Below, in pieces: positions 1 through 9,975 of a DNA stretch of 64,000 nt (positions are counted from its first letter, which is position 1; every line of letters starts with the position of its first letter). The position numbers were made by a program, and so were the translations under genes. A model generated the notes under the pieces. It ran no database searches. It had not been told where the DNA came from and saw only the letters and a program-made list of their open reading frames with translations. This DNA comes from Fulvimonas soli (GTDB lineage: Bacteria > Pseudomonadota > Gammaproteobacteria > Xanthomonadales > Rhodanobacteraceae): NCBI RefSeq assembly GCF_003148905.1, contig NZ_QGHC01000005.1, forward strand, positions 62,001 to 126,000, in the 5' to 3' direction.

Positions 1-860
1 GCGAGAGCGAGATGCACGTGCTGGCCTCCTCCGGGATGGGGCCGCGCGGGCTGCTCAAGCCGATCGCGCTGCTCGCCCTCGCGCTGGCGCTGCTGGTGGG
101 CCTGCTCTCGCTGTGGCTGGGGCCGTGGGCGGCGCGCACCTCCGACGCGCTGGTGGCGGCGGCCAACCGCTCGGTGATCGCCGCCGGCCTCGACGCCGGC
201 CGCTTCACCGAGCTGCCCGGCAAGGGCGGCATCATCTTCGTCGACTCGCTCAGCCGCGACGGCAGCGTGCTCGGCAAAACCTTCGTCGCCGCCGAGCGCA
301 GCGCCAAGGACGGCACGCGCAACCTCAAGCTGGTCACCGCCAGGCGCGGCCAGCTGTACCAGGAGAGCAACGGCGACAACCGCTTCATCGCGCTGTACGA
401 CGGCTGGCAGTACGAGATCCCGCTGGGCGGCGACAACTGGCGCAAGATGCGCTACGAGCGCAACGACACCTCGCTCTCCAGCATCCAGAACGACGACAGC
501 GACGAGGACCCGGCGCACAACCTCGACATGGCCGCGCTGCTGCGCGCCGACAGCGCCGACGCGCGCGCCGAGCTGGCCTGGCGCGCCATCGCGCCGGCGA
601 TGATGCTGGTGCTGGTGATGCTGGCGCTGCCGATGGCGCGGCAGAGCCCGCGCGAGCCGCGCTTCGGCCGCCTGCTGCTGGCGGTGCTGAGCTTCTACCT
701 CTACTACCTGCTGCTGGCGGTGTGCCGCGGCCAGCTGATGAAGGGCCACTGGCACCACGCCACGCCGATGTGGGGCGTGAGCCTGCTGGTGTTCGCCATC
801 GCGGCGTGGATGTTCCGCAGCCAGTACGCCGCGCGCCGGCCGCGCAAGGCGGGCGCCTGA
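1..860 (+). CDS. lptF: LptF, LPS export ABC permease (5' end outside window)
   Basis: This is one of the two inner-membrane permeases of the LptB2FG transporter, which extracts lipopolysaccharide from the inner membrane and feeds it to the periplasmic LptC/LptA bridge. The reading frame is open through the left edge (Glu-Ser-Glu precede the first visible Met at 12), and the visible 282 residues are shorter than the usual 350-370, so the N-terminus is missing because of the window, not because the gene is broken. Visible membrane segments lie at about residues 15-37, 192-209, 220-238 and 250-267, with the periplasmic beta-rich domain between the first two. The stop codon overlaps the lptG start by one base (TGATG), so the pair is an operon. 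Identification rests on this topology and on the lptG partner. Confidence 0.9.
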   Translation, partial: ESEMHVLASSGMGPRGLLKPIALLALALALLVGLLSLWLGPWAARTSDALVAAANRSVIAAGLDAGRFTELPGKGGIIFVDSLSRDGSVLGKTFVAAERSAKDGTRNLKLVTARRGQLYQESNGDNRFIALYDGWQYEIPLGGDNWRKMRYERNDTSLSSIQNDDSDEDPAHNLDMAALLRADSADARAELAWRAIAPAMMLVLVMLALPMARQSPREPRFGRLLLAVLSFYLYYLLLAVCRGQLMKGHWHHATPMWGVSLLVFAIAAWMFRSQYAARRPRKAGA

Positions 861-1960
861 TGGACGCCTTGCGCATCAAGCGGGTCGACTGGCTGGTCGG
901 CGCCAGCGTGCTCGGCGCGGTGCTGATGGTGTGGCTGGTGCTCACCGGGCTGGACGCGGTGATGCAGTTCGTGCGACAGCTCACCCAGGTCGGCAAGAAC
1001 GGCTACACCGTCACCGGGGCCATGGTCTACGTGCTGGTGACGGTGCCGCGCCGCCTGTACGAGATGTTCGGCAACGCCGCGCTGATCGGCGGCCTGATGG
1101 GGCTGGGCGGCCTGGCCGGCAGCGGCGAGCTGACCGCGCTGCGCGCCTGCGGGCTGTCCAAGCTGCGCATCGCCGGCTCGGCGGTGGGCGTGGTGGCGGT
1201 GCTGATCGCCGGCGTGGTGGTCCTGGGCGAGACCGCCGCGCCGTGGGGCGACCAGCGCGCGCAGGCGATGCAGCTCAAGCTCAAGGCCAACAACATCGGC
1301 ATGGCCGGCAACACCGGCCTGTGGGCGCGCGACGGCGAGCGCATCATCAACGCCAAGGCCGCGCTGGCGCGGCAGACCGCCACCCACGCCAGCGTGCAGC
1401 TGGCCGACGTGCGCGTGTTCACGCTCACGCCGGACGGCCAGCTCGCGCGCTTCGACTGGGCGCGCACCGCCGAGCACGACGGCCGCAGCTGGGTGCTCGG
1501 CGAGGTGCGCAGCACCACGCTGGACGAGCAGGGCGTGCACAGCACCACCCGGGCCAGCGAGCGCTGGGACTCGGGGCTGGACCCGCGCATCCTGGAGCAG
1601 TCGGTGATCCATCCCGAGTACCTGCCGATGCGCGACCTGCGCCGCAACATGGCCTACCTGGAGGCCAACGGCGAGAGCCCCGGCGTGTACGCGCTGGCGT
1701 TCTGGGCGCGCGCGCTGTACCCGGTCAACGTGCTGGTGCTGGTGCTGTGCGCGATGCCGTTCGCGTTCGGCGCGCTGCGCTCGGGCGGCCTGGGCAAGCG
1801 CATCTTCCTGGGCATGCTGCTGGCGATCGGCTGGTACTTCCTGCAGAAGGCGATGGTGAGCTTCGGCACCGTCTACGGCATCCCGCCGATGCTGGCCAAC
1901 CTGCTGCCCTCGGTGCTGCTGGCGCTGGCCGCGTGGCTGTACTTCCGCCGGTTCGCCTGA
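860..1960 (+). CDS. lptG: LptG, LPS export ABC permease
   Basis: Second permease of the LptB2FG complex, 366 residues, the normal family length. The start ATG overlaps the lptF stop, indicating translational coupling. An N-terminal membrane segment (about residues 12-32) is followed by a second and third one near 50-115. A periplasmic jellyroll-like domain spans about 130-270, and three C-terminal helices fill 275-360. The conserved Glu-Leu-Thr-Ala-Leu-Arg-Ala cytoplasmic coupling region, which contacts LptB, lies near residues 88-96. No lptB or lptC is nearby, as in many gammaproteobacteria. The reading frame continues upstream only as an overlap with lptF in another frame, so the start at the overlap is the sensible one. 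Confidence 0.95.
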   Translation: MDALRIKRVDWLVGASVLGAVLMVWLVLTGLDAVMQFVRQLTQVGKNGYTVTGAMVYVLVTVPRRLYEMFGNAALIGGLMGLGGLAGSGELTALRACGLSKLRIAGSAVGVVAVLIAGVVVLGETAAPWGDQRAQAMQLKLKANNIGMAGNTGLWARDGERIINAKAALARQTATHASVQLADVRVFTLTPDGQLARFDWARTAEHDGRSWVLGEVRSTTLDEQGVHSTTRASERWDSGLDPRILEQSVIHPEYLPMRDLRRNMAYLEANGESPGVYALAFWARALYPVNVLVLVLCAMPFAFGALRSGGLGKRIFLGMLLAIGWYFLQKAMVSFGTVYGIPPMLANLLPSVLLALAAWLYFRRFA

Positions 1961-1987
1961 GCGGCGCGACGATGGGGCGCGCGGGCC

Positions 1988-2668
1988 ATGGCTGACGCGG
2001 GCGTGCCGGCGCCCTTCGCGCTGGTGATCTTCGATTGCGACGGCGTGCTGGTGGACAGCGAGACGATCATCAACCGCGTGTTCGCGCGGATGCTGGGCGA
2101 GCACGGCTTGGCGCTGACGCCGCAGGAGACGGCGGAGCTGTTCACCGGCAAGGCCAACGCCGAGTGCCTGGCGCTGGCCGGCGCGATGCTGGGCCGGCCG
2201 CTGCCGGCCGGCTTCGCCGCGGACTACGACGAGCGCGCCCGCGCGGCGCTGGCCGCCGAGGTGCGCGCGATGCCGGGCATCGCCGAGGCGCTGGACGCGC
2301 TGGACGTGCCCTGCGCGGTGGCCTCCAACGGCGGGCACGCCAAGATGCGCGTCACGCTGGGCCGGGCCGGCCTGCTGCACCGCTTCGAGGGCCGGCTGTT
2401 CGGCGTGGAGGACGTGCCGCGGCCGAAGCCGGCGCCGGACCTGTACCTGCACGCGGCGCGCACCCTGGGCGTCCCGCCGGCCGCGTGCGCGGTGGTGGAG
2501 GACTCGCCCACCGGCGTGGCGGCCGGCGTCGCCGCGGGCATGACCGTGTTCGGCTTCGCCGCGCACACGCCGCGTGCGCGCCTGCGCGAGGCCGGCGCGC
2601 ACGCGGTGTTCGACGCGATGGCGGGGCTGCCGGCGCTGCTGCGCGCGGCGCCGGCGCGGCCCGGCTAG
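1988..2668 (+). CDS. HAD-superfamily phosphatase, beta-phosphoglucomutase-like
   Basis: A 226-residue haloacid-dehalogenase hydrolase of subfamily IA. Motif I is Asp16-Cys-Asp18 followed by Gly-Val-Leu-Val-Asp-Ser-Glu. Motif II is the Ser of Ala-Ser-Asn-Gly near residue 113. Motif III is the Lys in Arg-Pro-Lys-Pro-Ala-Pro near 145, and motif IV is the Glu-Asp in Val-Val-Glu-Asp-Ser near 168. The helical cap between motifs I and II is of the phosphosugar type, similar to YieH and beta-phosphoglucomutases. The substrate is probably a phosphorylated sugar, but the sequence does not say which. It starts 27 bases after lptG and may be co-transcribed with it. It converges with the reverse-strand PhnD-like gene across only 10 bases. 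Confidence 0.85.
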   Translation: MADAGVPAPFALVIFDCDGVLVDSETIINRVFARMLGEHGLALTPQETAELFTGKANAECLALAGAMLGRPLPAGFAADYDERARAALAAEVRAMPGIAEALDALDVPCAVASNGGHAKMRVTLGRAGLLHRFEGRLFGVEDVPRPKPAPDLYLHAARTLGVPPAACAVVEDSPTGVAAGVAAGMTVFGFAAHTPRARLREAGAHAVFDAMAGLPALLRAAPARPG

Positions 2669-2678
2669 GCGGCCGCGC

Positions 2679-3764
2679 CTACGGGCTGTCGCTGCGCTGC
2701 GACGGCGGCAGCGGCCGGTGGTCCTGTAGCTGGCGCACCAGCTCGCGGTGGTCCTCCTCGATGCGCTGCAGGCGCGCCTGCAGCGCCGTCGCGCTGACCC
2801 ATTGCGCGCCCAGCGCGCGGCGCCGCTCCAGGCTGTACTCGATGTCGGCGAACGGCACCAGGGTGTCGTTGCCGGCCGGGGCGAAGCCGCTGATGTCGTG
2901 GATCAGGTGCAGCTTGGCCAGCTCGGCCGCGGCGCCGCGCCCGCGCTTGGCGTAGTGGGTGATGAAGTCGACGACGCGCGCGCGCAGCTCGGGCGCGAGG
3001 GCGCTGCGCACCACGATCACCGCGTGCGGGATCAGCGCGGACTTCCACAGCACGCGCAGCCGCGCGTACTGCTCGGGGAAGTGGTCGCGGAAGCGCTCGA
3101 GATCGGCGGTGTTGTTGCTGGCCACGTCCACCTCGCCGTTGGCCACCGCCAGCGCGTTGTTCTGGTGATTGTTCACCGCGACGCTGGCGAAGAAGGTGTC
3201 CGAGTCCAGCCCGCGCGGGGCGAACAGCTGCGTCTCCGGCACCAGGTAGCCGGAGACGGAGAGCGACTCGCCGCGCCCGTAGCGCCAGTGGTTGGGCCGG
3301 CGCAGCAGGTCGTCGACGCCGCGGATCGGCGAGTCCTTCTCCACCAGCAGCACCGCGCAGTAGCCGCGCGAGCCGTCGCCGCGGGTGAGCTGGGCGATCA
3401 CCTGCATGCGGTCGTGCAGCACCGCGTCCAGCGCCATGCGGCCGGAGACGAAGGCCATGTCCACGCGGTCCTCGGCCAGCGCCTGCGCCAGGCCCTCGTA
3501 GGTGCTCACCGAGATGCTGCGCACCGGCCGCTGCAGGGCCAGCTGCATGTCGTCCAGCATCGGGCGCCAGGCTTCCAGCGATTCGGACGGGCCGCCGATC
3601 GGTAGGATGCCGAAGGTGAGCGGCTTGCCGGCCGGCGCGGGCTCGCCGGCGCGGCCGGGGGCGATGCCGGCGCCGGCCAGGCCGAGCGCGAGCAGCAGGC
3701 CGAACAGGCGCCACCTCGCGGGCGCGCGGCGTCGGGGCGGTGGCGTTCGGGCGATCCGTTCCAT
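2679..3764 (-). CDS. PhnD-like periplasmic phosphate/phosphonate-type binding protein
   Basis: A 361-residue exported protein with a basic N-terminus and a hydrophobic signal segment at about residues 18-38. It is followed by a bilobed binding-protein fold of the PhnD/phosphite family; the segment with Asn-Asn-His-Gln-Asn-Asn-Ala-Leu-Ala-Val-Ala-Asn-Gly near residue 195 matches the family's ligand-site region. The C-terminal 35 residues are charged and helical (repeated Arg, Glu and Gln), unlike plain transport binding proteins. No ABC ATPase or permease gene is next to it. Instead it is the last gene of a reverse-strand run with a response regulator and hybrid histidine kinase, 100 bases downstream of the regulator. 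I infer a sensory accessory role, delivering ligand information to the kinase rather than to a transporter. The ligand is unknown. Confidence 0.8.
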   Translation of the reverse strand: MERIARTPPPRRRAPARWRLFGLLLALGLAGAGIAPGRAGEPAPAGKPLTFGILPIGGPSESLEAWRPMLDDMQLALQRPVRSISVSTYEGLAQALAEDRVDMAFVSGRMALDAVLHDRMQVIAQLTRGDGSRGYCAVLLVEKDSPIRGVDDLLRRPNHWRYGRGESLSVSGYLVPETQLFAPRGLDSDTFFASVAVNNHQNNALAVANGEVDVASNNTADLERFRDHFPEQYARLRVLWKSALIPHAVIVVRSALAPELRARVVDFITHYAKRGRGAAAELAKLHLIHDISGFAPAGNDTLVPFADIEYSLERRRALGAQWVSATALQARLQRIEEDHRELVRQLQDHRPLPPSQRSDSP

Positions 3765-3864
3765 GCGGGCCTTTTCCCCTGCCGGCCCCGGACGGTCGCG
3801 TTGACCGGGCCGGCCCCGCGGGGGAGCATACGCTTCCTGCGCGCGCGTGGCGTGACAGGCGGTG

Positions 3865-4527
3865 TCAGAAGTCGTTGAGACGGCGCGAGGCGACCACCGC
3901 CTCGACGCGGTTGCGCACGTTGAGCGCGCGGAAGATCGCCGCCAGGTGGATCTTCACGGTGCCCTCGCTGATGCCCAGGTCGCGCGCGATCACCTTGTTC
4001 GGCTTGCCCTGCGAGAGCAGCCGCAGCACGTCGATCTGCCGCTCGGTGAGCAGCTTGCGCAGGCGCTCCTCCAGCGAGGCCGGCGTGGCGCGGGCCGGCG
4101 CGCCGTCGAGCGGCGCGGGCGCCGGGCGCGCCGGCTCCAGCATCATCGGCGGCACGTACACGCCGCCGGCCAGCGCCAGCCGCACCGCCGAGAGCATCAC
4201 GTCGGAGGAATAGGCCTTGGGGATGAAGCCCTGCGCGCCGGCGGCCAGCAGTTCCTGCATCAGCGCCGGGTCCTCCGAGCCGGACAGCACCAGCACCGGC
4301 ACGCCCGGCAGCTGCCGGATCGCCTCGTGCACGTGCTCGTGGCCCTGCGCGCCGGGCATCGCCAGGTCGACCAGCGCCAGCGCCGGCGGCGGCTCCTCGC
4401 GCAGCCGGCGGCGCAGCTCCTCCACGTCGGCCGCCACGGAGAACTCGGTGTCCGCGCCGAGCTCGGCCAGCTTGAGCTTCACGCCCTCGACGATCAGCCG
4501 ATGGTCATCCGCGATCAGTATGCGCAT
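3865..4527 (-). CDS. NarL/FixJ-type response regulator
   Basis: A 220-residue two-domain regulator. The receiver domain (residues 1-120) has the acidic pair in Ile-Ala-Asp-Asp-His near residue 6-8, the phospho-acceptor Asp in Leu-Val-Asp-Leu-Ala-Met-Pro near 56, and the Lys of Ile-Pro-Lys near 107. The C-terminal LuxR-type helix-turn-helix occupies about 155-220, with the usual Leu-Thr-Glu-Arg-Gln start and a Gly-Thr-Val-Lys-Ile-His recognition helix. The start was set at the ATG in front of the receiver domain, because the frame upstream merely reads through the kinase gene. It lies 140 bases downstream of the hybrid kinase gene on the same strand, so it is the likely output of that kinase. 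Confidence 0.93.
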   Translation of the reverse strand: MRILIADDHRLIVEGVKLKLAELGADTEFSVAADVEELRRRLREEPPPALALVDLAMPGAQGHEHVHEAIRQLPGVPVLVLSGSEDPALMQELLAAGAQGFIPKAYSSDVMLSAVRLALAGGVYVPPMMLEPARPAPAPLDGAPARATPASLEERLRKLLTERQIDVLRLLSQGKPNKVIARDLGISEGTVKIHLAAIFRALNVRNRVEAVVASRRLNDF

Positions 4528-4667
4528 GGGTCTTTCCGTCCCGGCGGCGGCGCGCCGCGGCGTCCGGCCGCGACCTGCGTGCCTGGCAACATAGCTACAG
4601 CCTGCGCCGCCGGCAACCGCGCCGGCACTGCACGGATGGCCTAGGCTGTCCGGCGTAGCGCGCCGCG

Positions 4668-6560
4668 CTACGCCGCGCTGCGCGCGGCCGTCCAGGCGGC
4701 CATCATCGCCTCGCGCAGCTGCTGCGGCGAGACCGGCTTGTACAGCACCGGGATGCGCGCGGCGCGGATCTCGCGCAGGCTGTCGCTGCGCGTCTCGCCG
4801 GTGATCAGCAGGCGCGGGAAGGCGGGGCCGCCGTCGCGGCGGTAGTAGCGGTCCAGCGCGGCGAGCACGTCCAGGCCGCTCTCGCCGTCGCGCAGGCGCA
4901 GGTCGGAGATGACCAGGTCCGGCGGCTCGGGCCAGTCCTCGGCGGCCTCCACCGCCTGCGCGCCGTCCTCGGCGGTGGCCACCTCGCAACCCCAGCTGCG
5001 CAGCAGGTAGCGGATGCCGGAGAGGATCGCCGGCTCGTCGTCGATCACCAGCACGCGCAGGCCGGAGACGTCCGCCGGCGGCTCCGGCGCGGCCAGGCTG
5101 TCGTAGCCGGCGCGCGCGGCCACCACCGGCAGCTCGAAGCTGAACACGCTGCCGCGGCCGTGGCGCGACTGCAGCCGCACGCGCGTGCCCAGCAGCTCGG
5201 CCAGGCGCTGCACGGTGGCCAGGCCCAGGCCCAGCCCGCGGCGCGGGCCGTCGTCGCGGTCGCCGGCGGGGTTCTCCACGCGGTAGAACTCGTCGAACAC
5301 GCGCGCCTGGTGCTCGGGCGCGATGCCGCTGCCGGTGTCCCACACGTCCACCCGCACGTTGCCGTCGAGCCGGCGCCGCGCCACCACCAGCACGCCGCCC
5401 TCGCGGGTGTAGCGCAGCGCGTTGCTGACCAGGTTGTTGAGGATGCGCGCCAGCATCGTGCGGTCGCTGCGCACCCACAGCGCGGTGGGCCGCACCACCA
5501 GGCGCAGGCCGTGCTGCTCGGCCAGCATGCGGAAGTTGCGGCTGACCTCGTCGAACACCTGGTCGAGCGGGAACTCGCCGATCTCCAGCTGCATCGCGCC
5601 GGTCTCCAGCCGCGACAGGTCGAGCAGCTCGCCGAACAGGTGGTCGAGCGCGTCCACGCATTCCTGGATGTGCGCGATGCGGTCCAGCCGCACCGGGTCG
5701 TGCTCGTCCACCGCCAGCGCGGAGGAGAACAGGGTGAGCGCGTACAGCGGCTGGCGCAGGTCGTGCGAGGCGGCGGCGAGGAAGCGCGCCTTGGCCACGC
5801 TGGCCGCCTCCAGCGCCGCGTTCTTGCGCGCCAGCTCCTGCGTGGCCTGCTCGATCTGCCGCTCCATCCCGCTGTGCATGTCGTGCAGCGCGGCGGAGGC
5901 GGCGTTGAAGCCGCGCTGCAGCTCGCCGATCTCGGTGTCGTCGGTGACCGCCACCGCCACCGCGCGCTCGCCGCTGCCCAGCCGATGCACCGCGGCGGCG
6001 AGCCGGCGCAGCGGCGCGCTGATCCAGCGCGCCGCCTGCCAGCCGACCACCAGCGCGACGAACAGGCTGAGCACGAGCGCGATCAGCGCGTTGCGCAGGC
6101 TCGAGCGCTGCGCCGCGATCGCCTCGGCCAGGCTCACGTCGACCAGCACCGAGCCGATCGGGTGATGCGGGTCGTCGCGCGGCGCGATGTCGCGCAGCAC
6201 GGTCAGGCTCTCGTGGCGGGACGCGGCGCCGGCCTGGCTCTCGGCCAGGATCTCGCCGTCGGCGGCGCGGATCTGCACGTGCGAGACGTGCGGCAGCTGC
6301 ACCACCGACTGCGCGATGCGCACCAGCTCGCGGCGCTGCATGTTGCGCAGCGGCTCGGCCGAGATCGTGGCGGCCTGGGTGGCGATGGCGTCGGCGGCGT
6401 TGCGCGCCATGCCGTGCAGCGCGGCCAGCTGGTGGCGGGTCAGCATGGTGACCAGCAGCACCGCGGTGACCAGGGTCGGCACCAGCGCGATGAACGCCAG
6501 CCGCTGCGTCAGCGTGGTGCGCCGCCACAGCCTCACCAGCCAGGAATCGGCCTGTGCCAT
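4668..6560 (-). CDS. Hybrid sensor histidine kinase with C-terminal receiver
   Basis: A 630-residue membrane kinase. A first membrane helix at about 22-42 and a second at 157-177 enclose a periplasmic sensor of roughly 115 residues. HAMP follows at 178-232 and a coiled coil at 233-258. The DHp helix carries His266 in Ser-His-Asp-Leu-Arg-Gln-Pro, and the ATPase domain spans 365-480 with the N box at Asn375-Asn376 and the Gly-Leu-Gly-Leu-Gly-Leu box near 442. A receiver at 500-625 has Asp507-Asp508, acceptor Asp553 and Lys608. No HPt domain is visible here or nearby. It heads the unit with the NarL-type regulator and PhnD-like protein. The His-Asp-Leu-Arg-Gln-Pro type of kinase is commonly paired with LuxR-family regulators, which fits. 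Confidence 0.93.
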   Translation of the reverse strand: MAQADSWLVRLWRRTTLTQRLAFIALVPTLVTAVLLVTMLTRHQLAALHGMARNAADAIATQAATISAEPLRNMQRRELVRIAQSVVQLPHVSHVQIRAADGEILAESQAGAASRHESLTVLRDIAPRDDPHHPIGSVLVDVSLAEAIAAQRSSLRNALIALVLSLFVALVVGWQAARWISAPLRRLAAAVHRLGSGERAVAVAVTDDTEIGELQRGFNAASAALHDMHSGMERQIEQATQELARKNAALEAASVAKARFLAAASHDLRQPLYALTLFSSALAVDEHDPVRLDRIAHIQECVDALDHLFGELLDLSRLETGAMQLEIGEFPLDQVFDEVSRNFRMLAEQHGLRLVVRPTALWVRSDRTMLARILNNLVSNALRYTREGGVLVVARRRLDGNVRVDVWDTGSGIAPEHQARVFDEFYRVENPAGDRDDGPRRGLGLGLATVQRLAELLGTRVRLQSRHGRGSVFSFELPVVAARAGYDSLAAPEPPADVSGLRVLVIDDEPAILSGIRYLLRSWGCEVATAEDGAQAVEAAEDWPEPPDLVISDLRLRDGESGLDVLAALDRYYRRDGGPAFPRLLITGETRSDSLREIRAARIPVLYKPVSPQQLREAMMAAWTAARSAA

Positions 6561-6850
6561 GCCTGCCCTCCCGCGGCGCCCGGCGCCGGCGCGACGAGCC
6601 TAGCGCGATCGCGCCGCGGCGGCAGCTAGGCCATTGGCGAGGGGCGGGCCGGACCTCCGGCGTAGGGCGGGCCCGGGCTCCCGGTGCCTGTTCGCGGGTA
6701 CCCCGTGCTCCCCGCCGGGAGCCGCCTGCGCGCGGGCCGGGGGAGAAGGAGTGGATGATGGTGCGTGATGGCGCGGCATGGGGTAGGGCGATGGTCGGGG
6801 CATCGCGGCCTCCGGCCGCGACCGGCCCGGCGCGAAGCCGCCCCAGGCCC
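6561..6850. other. Intergenic region, 290 bases, with a partial REP-type repeat
   Basis: No convincing gene. It must hold the promoter of the hybrid-kinase unit near 6561-6650, although I could not pick out clear -35/-10 boxes. The right part carries one arm of the REP-like repeat family together with its extended flank (see 6761-6822). Confidence 0.5.
6761..6822 (-). repeat. REP-type repeat, single arm plus shared flank
   Basis: Positions 6800-6822 contain the palindromic core CGCGGCCTCCGGCCGCG. Read on the reverse strand, the next 40 bases match the flank of the copy at 33862-33975: both have a GACCATCGCCC block followed by a CATGCCGCGCC block at similar spacing. The repeat unit is therefore longer than the palindrome alone. 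Only one arm is present here. Confidence 0.6.
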
Positions 6851-7552
6851 TCAGCCGGGCCGCCGGCGCCGCAGCAGCCGCTGCGCCAGCAGCGGCAGCA
6901 GCACCAGCACGGCGATCGCGCCCAGCGGCAGCAGCACCTGGCGGTGCAGCAGCAGGCCGAAGCCGATGCGGTCGCTCTGGCGCAGCGCGTCGCCCAGGCC
7001 GGCGCCGATCGAGGTCTCGAACACCAGCGACACCGTGCCGCCCAGCCAGGTGGCGCCGAGGAACAGCCACAGCGGGCAGCGCAGCCAGGCCAGGCAGATC
7101 GTCACCAGCCCGAACGGCGCCACCGGGATGAAGCGCAGGAACAGCGTGTAGCTGACCGGATGGCGCTCGAAGCCGTGGTGCAGCCGCTCCACCAGCCGCG
7201 GCGGATGGCGGCTGCCGGCGCCGAAGGCGTAGCGGCTGGCCAGGTAGAGGATCAGCGAGCCCAGCGTCAGCGCGACCGAGGACAGCGCCGTGCCCTCCGC
7301 CACGCCGAAGGCGAAGCCGCCGGCGAAGATGACCAGCACGGTGCCGGGCAGGCCGGTGGACACCGCCAGGGTGAGCAGGCCGACGTAGGCGGCGCGGCCC
7401 AGCCAGGGGTTGTCGGCCAGCTGCGCCTTGAGCTCCTGCTGGTGCGCGACCAGCTCGGCCGGGTGCAGCCGGTCCAGCACGCCGGAGGCGAACAGCACGA
7501 TGCCGGCGGCGACCAGCAGCAGCAGCGGCAGCGCGGCGCGCAGCCGGTTCAA
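6851..7552 (-). CDS. TVP38/TMEM64 (DedA-superfamily) membrane protein
   Basis: A 233-residue polytopic protein with five to six hydrophobic segments and the SNARE-associated/DedA-type core. Conserved blocks are Ser-Thr-Gly-Leu-Pro-Gly-Thr, Phe-Ala-Gly-Gly-Phe-Ala-Phe-Gly, and Phe-Leu-Arg-Phe-Ile-Pro-Val-Ala-Pro-Phe. Relatives are linked to lipid scrambling or membrane homeostasis; the specific role here is unknown. I start it at a TTG at 7552 that overlaps the stop codon of the upstream deaminase (TATTGA). No ATG or GTG occurs before the first membrane segment in this frame, and the overlap implies translational coupling. It is the last gene of the run glnS, deaminase, TVP38. The tail is arginine-rich, as expected for a cytoplasmic end. 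Confidence 0.85.
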   Translation of the reverse strand: MNRLRAALPLLLLVAAGIVLFASGVLDRLHPAELVAHQQELKAQLADNPWLGRAAYVGLLTLAVSTGLPGTVLVIFAGGFAFGVAEGTALSSVALTLGSLILYLASRYAFGAGSRHPPRLVERLHHGFERHPVSYTLFLRFIPVAPFGLVTICLAWLRCPLWLFLGATWLGGTVSLVFETSIGAGLGDALRQSDRIGFGLLLHRQVLLPLGAIAVLVLLPLLAQRLLRRRRPG

Positions 7553-8106
7553 TAGCTCGGCCCGCTTTCGCCGTAGGCGGCCAGCACCGCGCGCGCCTGC
7601 GCGCGCAGGATGTCGCGCCGCACGGCGATGCCGCGGCGCTCCAGTTCGCCGGTCCAGTCGGCGGGCAGCGGGCCCTCGTCGAAGTCGGTCAGCTCCCCGA
7701 CGTCCTCGGCGCGCGCGCCGATCAAGAGCTCGTCGATGCCCGCCCACACGGTGGCGCCGTAGCACTGGCAGCACGGCTGCGCGCTGGTGGCCAGCGCGTA
7801 GCGGCCGCCGGCCTCGTTGAGGCGGTGGGCGGCCAGGCGCTGCTGCGCGGCCATGTAGGCCATCATCTCCGCGTGCGCCACCGAGCAGGCCTGCGGCACC
7901 ACGCGGTTCACCCCGGCCGAGACCAGCCGGCCGTCCTGGTTGAACACCGCCGCGCCGAACGGGCCGCCGTGGCCGCGCGCCACGTTCTCGCGGGCGAGCG
8001 CGATGGCCAGCCCGACGCGCTCCTCGTCGGTCAGGTAGCGGCGGCGCTCGTCCGCCACCTCGCCGATCCACGGCGGCAGGGTGAGGTGGATCTGCAGTCG
8101 CAGCAT
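7549..8106 (-). CDS. Zinc-dependent nucleoside/nucleobase deaminase
   Basis: A 185-residue cytidine-deaminase-fold enzyme. The zinc site is complete: His78 and the proton-shuttling Glu80 in His-Ala-Glu, then Cys112 and Cys115 in Pro-Cys-Cys-Gln-Cys. The order and spacing fit the guanine deaminase/tRNA-adenosine deaminase branch. The N-terminal extension of about 25 residues before the core and the C-terminal extension after it make it longer than TadA, which argues against it being the essential tRNA editor. It probably acts on a free base or nucleoside. It lies 17 bases downstream of glnS and overlaps the following TVP38 gene, so the three are likely one transcript. Confidence 0.82.
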   Translation of the reverse strand: MLRLQIHLTLPPWIGEVADERRRYLTDEERVGLAIALARENVARGHGGPFGAAVFNQDGRLVSAGVNRVVPQACSVAHAEMMAYMAAQQRLAAHRLNEAGGRYALATSAQPCCQCYGATVWAGIDELLIGARAEDVGELTDFDEGPLPADWTGELERRGIAVRRDILRAQARAVLAAYGESGPSY

Positions 8107-8123
8107 GGGTGCCCTCCGTGGCC

Positions 8124-9908
<1,785 letters not shown>

Positions 9909-9975
9909 CGGCGAAGCTCGGGCGTGGCGGAAACGCCCAAGTTTACCCTGTCGCCGCCGGCGCGCGGCGCGGCGT

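Noticed and set aside
1-860. lptF as a truncated pseudogene
   Set aside because: The frame is open through the window edge, with family-like residues (Glu-Ser-Glu) before the first Met; the missing part is outside the window.
704-2602. A 632-residue reverse-strand open frame across lptF, lptG and the HAD gene
   Set aside because: It is composed of Arg, Ala, His and Gln runs typical of the antisense frame of GC-rich genes, and three well-recognised plus-strand genes occupy the same bases.
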